Below are positions 61,349-64,000 of a DNA stretch of 64,000 bases, in pieces. The stretch is from assembly GCA_963705515.1 (NCBI GenBank), contig CAVPJV010000001.1, positions 1 to 64,000 on the forward strand, in the 5' to 3' direction. Every line of letters starts with the position of its first letter. Position 1 is the first letter of the stretch. The translations under genes were made by a program, and so were the position numbers. The stretch comes from Gaiellasilicea sp963705515. GTDB lineage: Bacteria > Actinomycetota > Thermoleophilia > Gaiellales > Gaiellaceae. The notes beneath the pieces are model-generated. The model did no database searches and had not been told where the DNA came from. It saw only the letters and a list, made by a program, of their open reading frames with translations.

Positions 61349-63264
61349 GGCGGTGTCGTCGTCTCGGTCGGCTGCTCGAAGCGGCCGACCACGATCACGA
61401 CGGAGGTGCCCTGCTTGGCGTTGGAGCCGCCTTCGGGGTCCTGCGAGAGCACGCGACCGTCGAGATCCTGGGAGTCGACGATCTCCTCGACCGTCTGCAC
61501 CTCGAAGCCCGACTGCGCCAGCTGCGCGGTGGCGTCCGCCTCCGAGAGGCTCGTCACGTCGGGGACCTGGGAGCTCTGCGGGCCCTTGGAGACCTGGAGC
61601 GTGATCACCGAGCCCTTGCTCTGCTGCGTGCCCGCGGCCGGGTTCTGGCCGACGACCACGCCCTTGGGCTGCGTGGCATCGTCCACGTCGTCGCGCGAGA
61701 CGGCGAAGCCGGCGCCCTGCAGGGTCGATTCTGCGCTCTCGAACGGCATCGAGACCACGTTCGGGACCGTGATCGGCTTCGGCCCCTTCGAGTAGTTGAC
61801 GCGCACCGTCGTCCCCTCGAGCACCTCGGTCCCGGCCGCCGGGCCGGTCGCGAGCACGGTGTCGACGGGCTCGAGCGAGTTGACGCCGACCGGGTTCGCC
61901 TTCAGCCCGGCTTGCGTCAGCTCCGAGACGGCGTCGTCGCGGCCGCGGCCGACGACATTGGGCACGACCACCTTCTTCGGCCCCGTCGAGACGGTGATCG
62001 TGACGAAGTTGCCGCGCTCGGTGCGATCGCCGGGCTGCGGATCCTGGGCGAACACCTGCCCGACGGGGACGTCGGCGTTGTCGGTGCGCTCGACGAGCTC
62101 CTTCAACCCGGCGTCCTGGATCTGCTGCACGGCGAGCCGCTCGACGCTGCCGACGACATCGGGGACGGCGACGGGCTTGGCGGCGCTCAGCTGTGACTGC
62201 ACCTCCTGCCAGGCGAACCAGCCGCCGACGAGGGCGAGCGCGACGACGAGCGCGCCGAGGAGCCACGGCCAGATCGCGCGGCGCCGCGCCGGCTCGTCGT
62301 ACTCGTAGTAGCGGCCCGGGGTGTAGGTCGTGCTCCCGGCGGCGGCCGCAGGACGGATCGTCGTCGCCGCCTCGTCGGTTCCCGCGAGCACCGTGGTCGC
62401 CGCTTCGGCCGTCTCCGCGGAGACGCCGATCCCGCGTCCGATCCGCTCGAGGTCGGAGTCCATCTCCTCTGCCGAGTGGTAGCGGTCGGCCGGATCCTTC
62501 GCGAGCGCGCGCAGCGCCACGTAGTCGAGGTCGCGTGGGATCTCCGGGCGGTGCGCGGAGGGCGGTGCCGGCACCTGCGAGAGGTGCTTCATCGCGATCT
62601 CCACGGGCGTCTCGCCGTTGAAGGGGACTCCGCCCGTGAGCAGCTCGTAGAGGACGATCCCCGTCGAGTAGAGATCGGAGGTCTGGTCGACCGGCGCCCC
62701 GCGCGCCTGCTCGGGCGAGAGGTACTGCGCGGTGCCGATGATCGAGCCGGCTTCGGTCATCTGGCTCGCGGCGCCGGCGCGCGCGATCCCGAAGTCCATC
62801 ACCTTGACGCGACCCTCGCCGTCGACGATCACGTTGTGCGGCTTGATGTCGCGGTGGACGATCCCGTTCCGGTGCGCAAAGCGCAGCGCCGAGAGGATCT
62901 GACGCGTGTAGTCGATCGCGATCCCGAGCGGCGACGGGCCGCGCGCGACGAGCAGCTCCTTCAGCGTCCGCCCCTCGACGTACTCCATCGCGATGTAGTA
63001 CGTGCCCTCCGCCTCGCCGCGGTCGTAGATCGAGACGATGCTCGGGTGCGAGAGGCCGGCGGCGTTCTGTGCCTCGCGGCGGAAGCGCTCGACGAACTGC
63101 TCGTCGCGGGCGTGCCGGTCGTCGAGGATCTTGATCGCGACGCGGCGGCCGAGCTCCTGATCCGAGGCGAGGTACACGTTCGCCATTCCGCCCGAGCCGA
63201 GCTTCCTGATGATCAGGTAGCGCCCGTCGAAGAGGCTGTCGATGAGGTGGTCGCCGGAGGCCAT
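61345..63264 (-). CDS. pknB: PASTA-domain Ser/Thr protein kinase (PknB type)
   Basis: 639 aa from ATG 63264. Kinase domain 12-275: LGSGGMANVYLA, K45, HRDIKPHN (D139), DFG 157-159. Membrane helix 331-352. Four PASTA repeats follow (starting near 364, 432, 500, 568), each opening with a VPDV or VPNV motif. PASTA repeats bind muropeptides or lipid II, so the kinase ties wall state to growth. It lies 11 nt after the PBP gene and overlaps ddl, forming a cell-wall operon. Confidence 0.96.
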   Translation of the reverse strand: MASGDHLIDSLFDGRYLIIRKLGSGGMANVYLASDQELGRRVAIKILDDRHARDEQFVERFRREAQNAAGLSHPSIVSIYDRGEAEGTYYIAMEYVEGRTLKELLVARGPSPLGIAIDYTRQILSALRFAHRNGIVHRDIKPHNVIVDGEGRVKVMDFGIARAGAASQMTEAGSIIGTAQYLSPEQARGAPVDQTSDLYSTGIVLYELLTGGVPFNGETPVEIAMKHLSQVPAPPSAHRPEIPRDLDYVALRALAKDPADRYHSAEEMDSDLERIGRGIGVSAETAEAATTVLAGTDEAATTIRPAAAAGSTTYTPGRYYEYDEPARRRAIWPWLLGALVVALALVGGWFAWQEVQSQLSAAKPVAVPDVVGSVERLAVQQIQDAGLKELVERTDNADVPVGQVFAQDPQPGDRTERGNFVTITVSTGPKKVVVPNVVGRGRDDAVSELTQAGLKANPVGVNSLEPVDTVLATGPAAGTEVLEGTTVRVNYSKGPKPITVPNVVSMPFESAESTLQGAGFAVSRDDVDDATQPKGVVVGQNPAAGTQQSKGSVITLQVSKGPQSSQVPDVTSLSEADATAQLAQSGFEVQTVEEIVDSQDLDGRVLSQDPEGGSNAKQGTSVVIVVGRFEQPTETTTPP

Positions 63265-63275
63265 AAAAAGACAGG

Positions 63276-64000
63276 TTAGGAGTTCGCCGTTGACCCGAGA
63301 ATCGCCTGCAAGACCTCCCTGGCGACAGGCGCGGCGATCTGGCCGCCCGTCGAGTTCTGCTGCTCGACGACGGCTGCGATCGCGACCTGCGGGCGATCCT
63401 TGCCCGCGTAGGCGATGAACCACGTCGTGTTGAGGCCGGCGATGCCGGTCTCGGCGGTGCCCGTCTTGCCGCCGACCGTGATCCCGTCGATGCGGGCGGC
63501 CGTGCCGGTGCCCTCCTCGACCGCGTCCTTCATCATCGCCGCGACCGCGCGCGCGGTCTCGGTCTTGATCGCGCGGTCGAGCCGCTCCGGCTTCGAGCGC
63601 ACGATCACCGAGCCGTCGGGCGCGACGATCCGGTCGATCACCTGCGGCTTCATCACGACGCCGTCGTTCGCGATCGTGGCGGCGACCATCGCCATCTGCA
63701 GCGGCGTCACCAGCAGCCGCTCCTGCCCGAACGCGAGCCGGCCGGGATCGACGTCGGAGTCCTTGGCGGGGTCGAACAGCTTCGTGCCCTTGTAGATACC
63801 GCTGGGCGCGCGCTCGTCCGCCGGCGTCTCCAGCGGCGGCAGCGCGTAGAAGCCGAAGCGCTTCATGTACTCGACGAGAAACCTCGCCCCCAGCTCCTTG
63901 CCGATGTTGCAGAAGACGGAGTTGACCGAGTTGACGAGCGCGGTGTGCAGGTCGAGCCGGCCGAACGGCCGCGTCGTGTCGTAGTTGTTGACGCGCTTGC
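63276..64000 (-). CDS. penicillin-binding protein, transpeptidase C-terminal part (PbpA/FtsI-like)
   Basis: The gene continues past the window's right end. Visible motifs of the transpeptidase domain are SVN in NSVNSVFCNIG and the KTG motif in VGGKTGTAE; the SxxK motif must be outside. LLVTPLQMAMVAATIANDG is typical of class B PBP of the PbpA/PBP2 group, which in actinobacteria stands before pknB. It crosslinks peptidoglycan peptides outside the membrane. The order PBP-pknB is the classical division/growth cluster. Confidence 0.93.
   Translation of the reverse strand, partial: KRVNNYDTTRPFGRLDLHTALVNSVNSVFCNIGKELGARFLVEYMKRFGFYALPPLETPADERAPSGIYKGTKLFDPAKDSDVDPGRLAFGQERLLVTPLQMAMVAATIANDGVVMKPQVIDRIVAPDGSVIVRSKPERLDRAIKTETARAVAAMMKDAVEEGTGTAARIDGITVGGKTGTAETGIAGLNTTWFIAYAGKDRPQVAIAAVVEQQNSTGGQIAAPVAREVLQAILGSTANS

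Noticed and set aside
61345..61980. PASTA-encoding repeats as a DNA tandem repeat array
   Set aside because: Similarity is at protein-domain level (VPDV/VPNV every about 68 residues); the DNA is too diverged to be a tandem repeat.
60104..62266. A 720-codon minus-strand frame through ddl and the PASTA kinase
   Set aside because: Only its middle part is the real N-terminal half of Ddl; the rest is out-of-frame reading of the kinase gene and antisense of the cyclase.

Overview
The window is high-GC DNA, densely packed with genes on both strands. Genes in operons often share 4-nt stop/start overlaps (ATGA, GTGA, TTGA). Gene content points to an actinobacterium: a PASTA-domain PknB kinase next to a penicillin-binding protein, a caa3-type cytochrome oxidase, a SufCBD/SufSU iron-sulfur system, a DUF6458 membrane protein and multi-PAS/GAF histidine kinases. 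The class Thermoleophilia is my best guess, but the sequence alone does not prove it. No rRNA, CRISPR array, prophage or integrase was found.

Layout. 0-5.8 kb: end of an M23 peptidase, a small membrane protein, Lon with a translationally coupled Hsp20, a secreted glycoside hydrolase and a YczE-like membrane protein. 5.9-9.4 kb: dTDP-L-rhamnose genes rmlA, rmlC, rmlD, rmlB with an SRPBCC gene inside. 9.5-12.7 kb: a secreted SpoIID protein (frameshifted) and a subtilisin-like protease. 12.7-15.6 kb, minus strand: a WbpA/WbpB/WbpD-like set for an amino-sugar acid (the dehydrogenase is frameshifted). 15.7-18.7 kb: tRNA-Lys(CUU) and a large sensor kinase. 19.1-25.4 kb: cytochrome oxidase genes interleaved with two genes for an unnamed UspA-like domain, then a REP-associated transposase between inverted repeats and a di-heme cytochrome c lipoprotein. 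25.4-29 kb: STAS protein, TPR membrane protein, amidohydrolase, TatC, TatA. 29-33 kb: sufC-sufB-VOC-sufD. 33-44 kb: a 1068-aa glycosidase/esterase-like secreted protein, an alpha-dioxygenase-like heme enzyme coupled to a metallo-hydrolase, an AAA+ ATPase, a DUF480 protein, a BBE flavin oxidase and an MFS exporter. 44-50 kb: EttA, MaoC, a methyltransferase, a LON-domain protein, sufS-sufU-Rieske. 50.2-50.6 kb: no ordinary gene, but a short transcription unit with a very strong ribosome-binding site and a 13-codon ORF, followed by an orphan copy of the transposase-associated repeat. 50.6-55.8 kb: an SDR, dCTP deaminase, a DUF4015 protein, a CBS protein, PdxH and an aminotransferase. 55.8-64 kb: a kinase with an external F5/8-like domain, a cyclase-ATPase regulator, ddl (frameshifted), PASTA kinase and a PBP.

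Two window-wide patterns stand out. First, many first-in-operon genes lack a Shine-Dalgarno sequence and carry a TAnnnT -10 hexamer 6-10 nt before the start codon, the layout of leaderless mRNAs. This pattern was used to choose several starts. Second, three genes (SpoIID, UDP-sugar dehydrogenase, ddl) are broken by frameshifts of the same phase, each of which one added CG dinucleotide would repair. That suggests either sequence errors or a common mutational cause.
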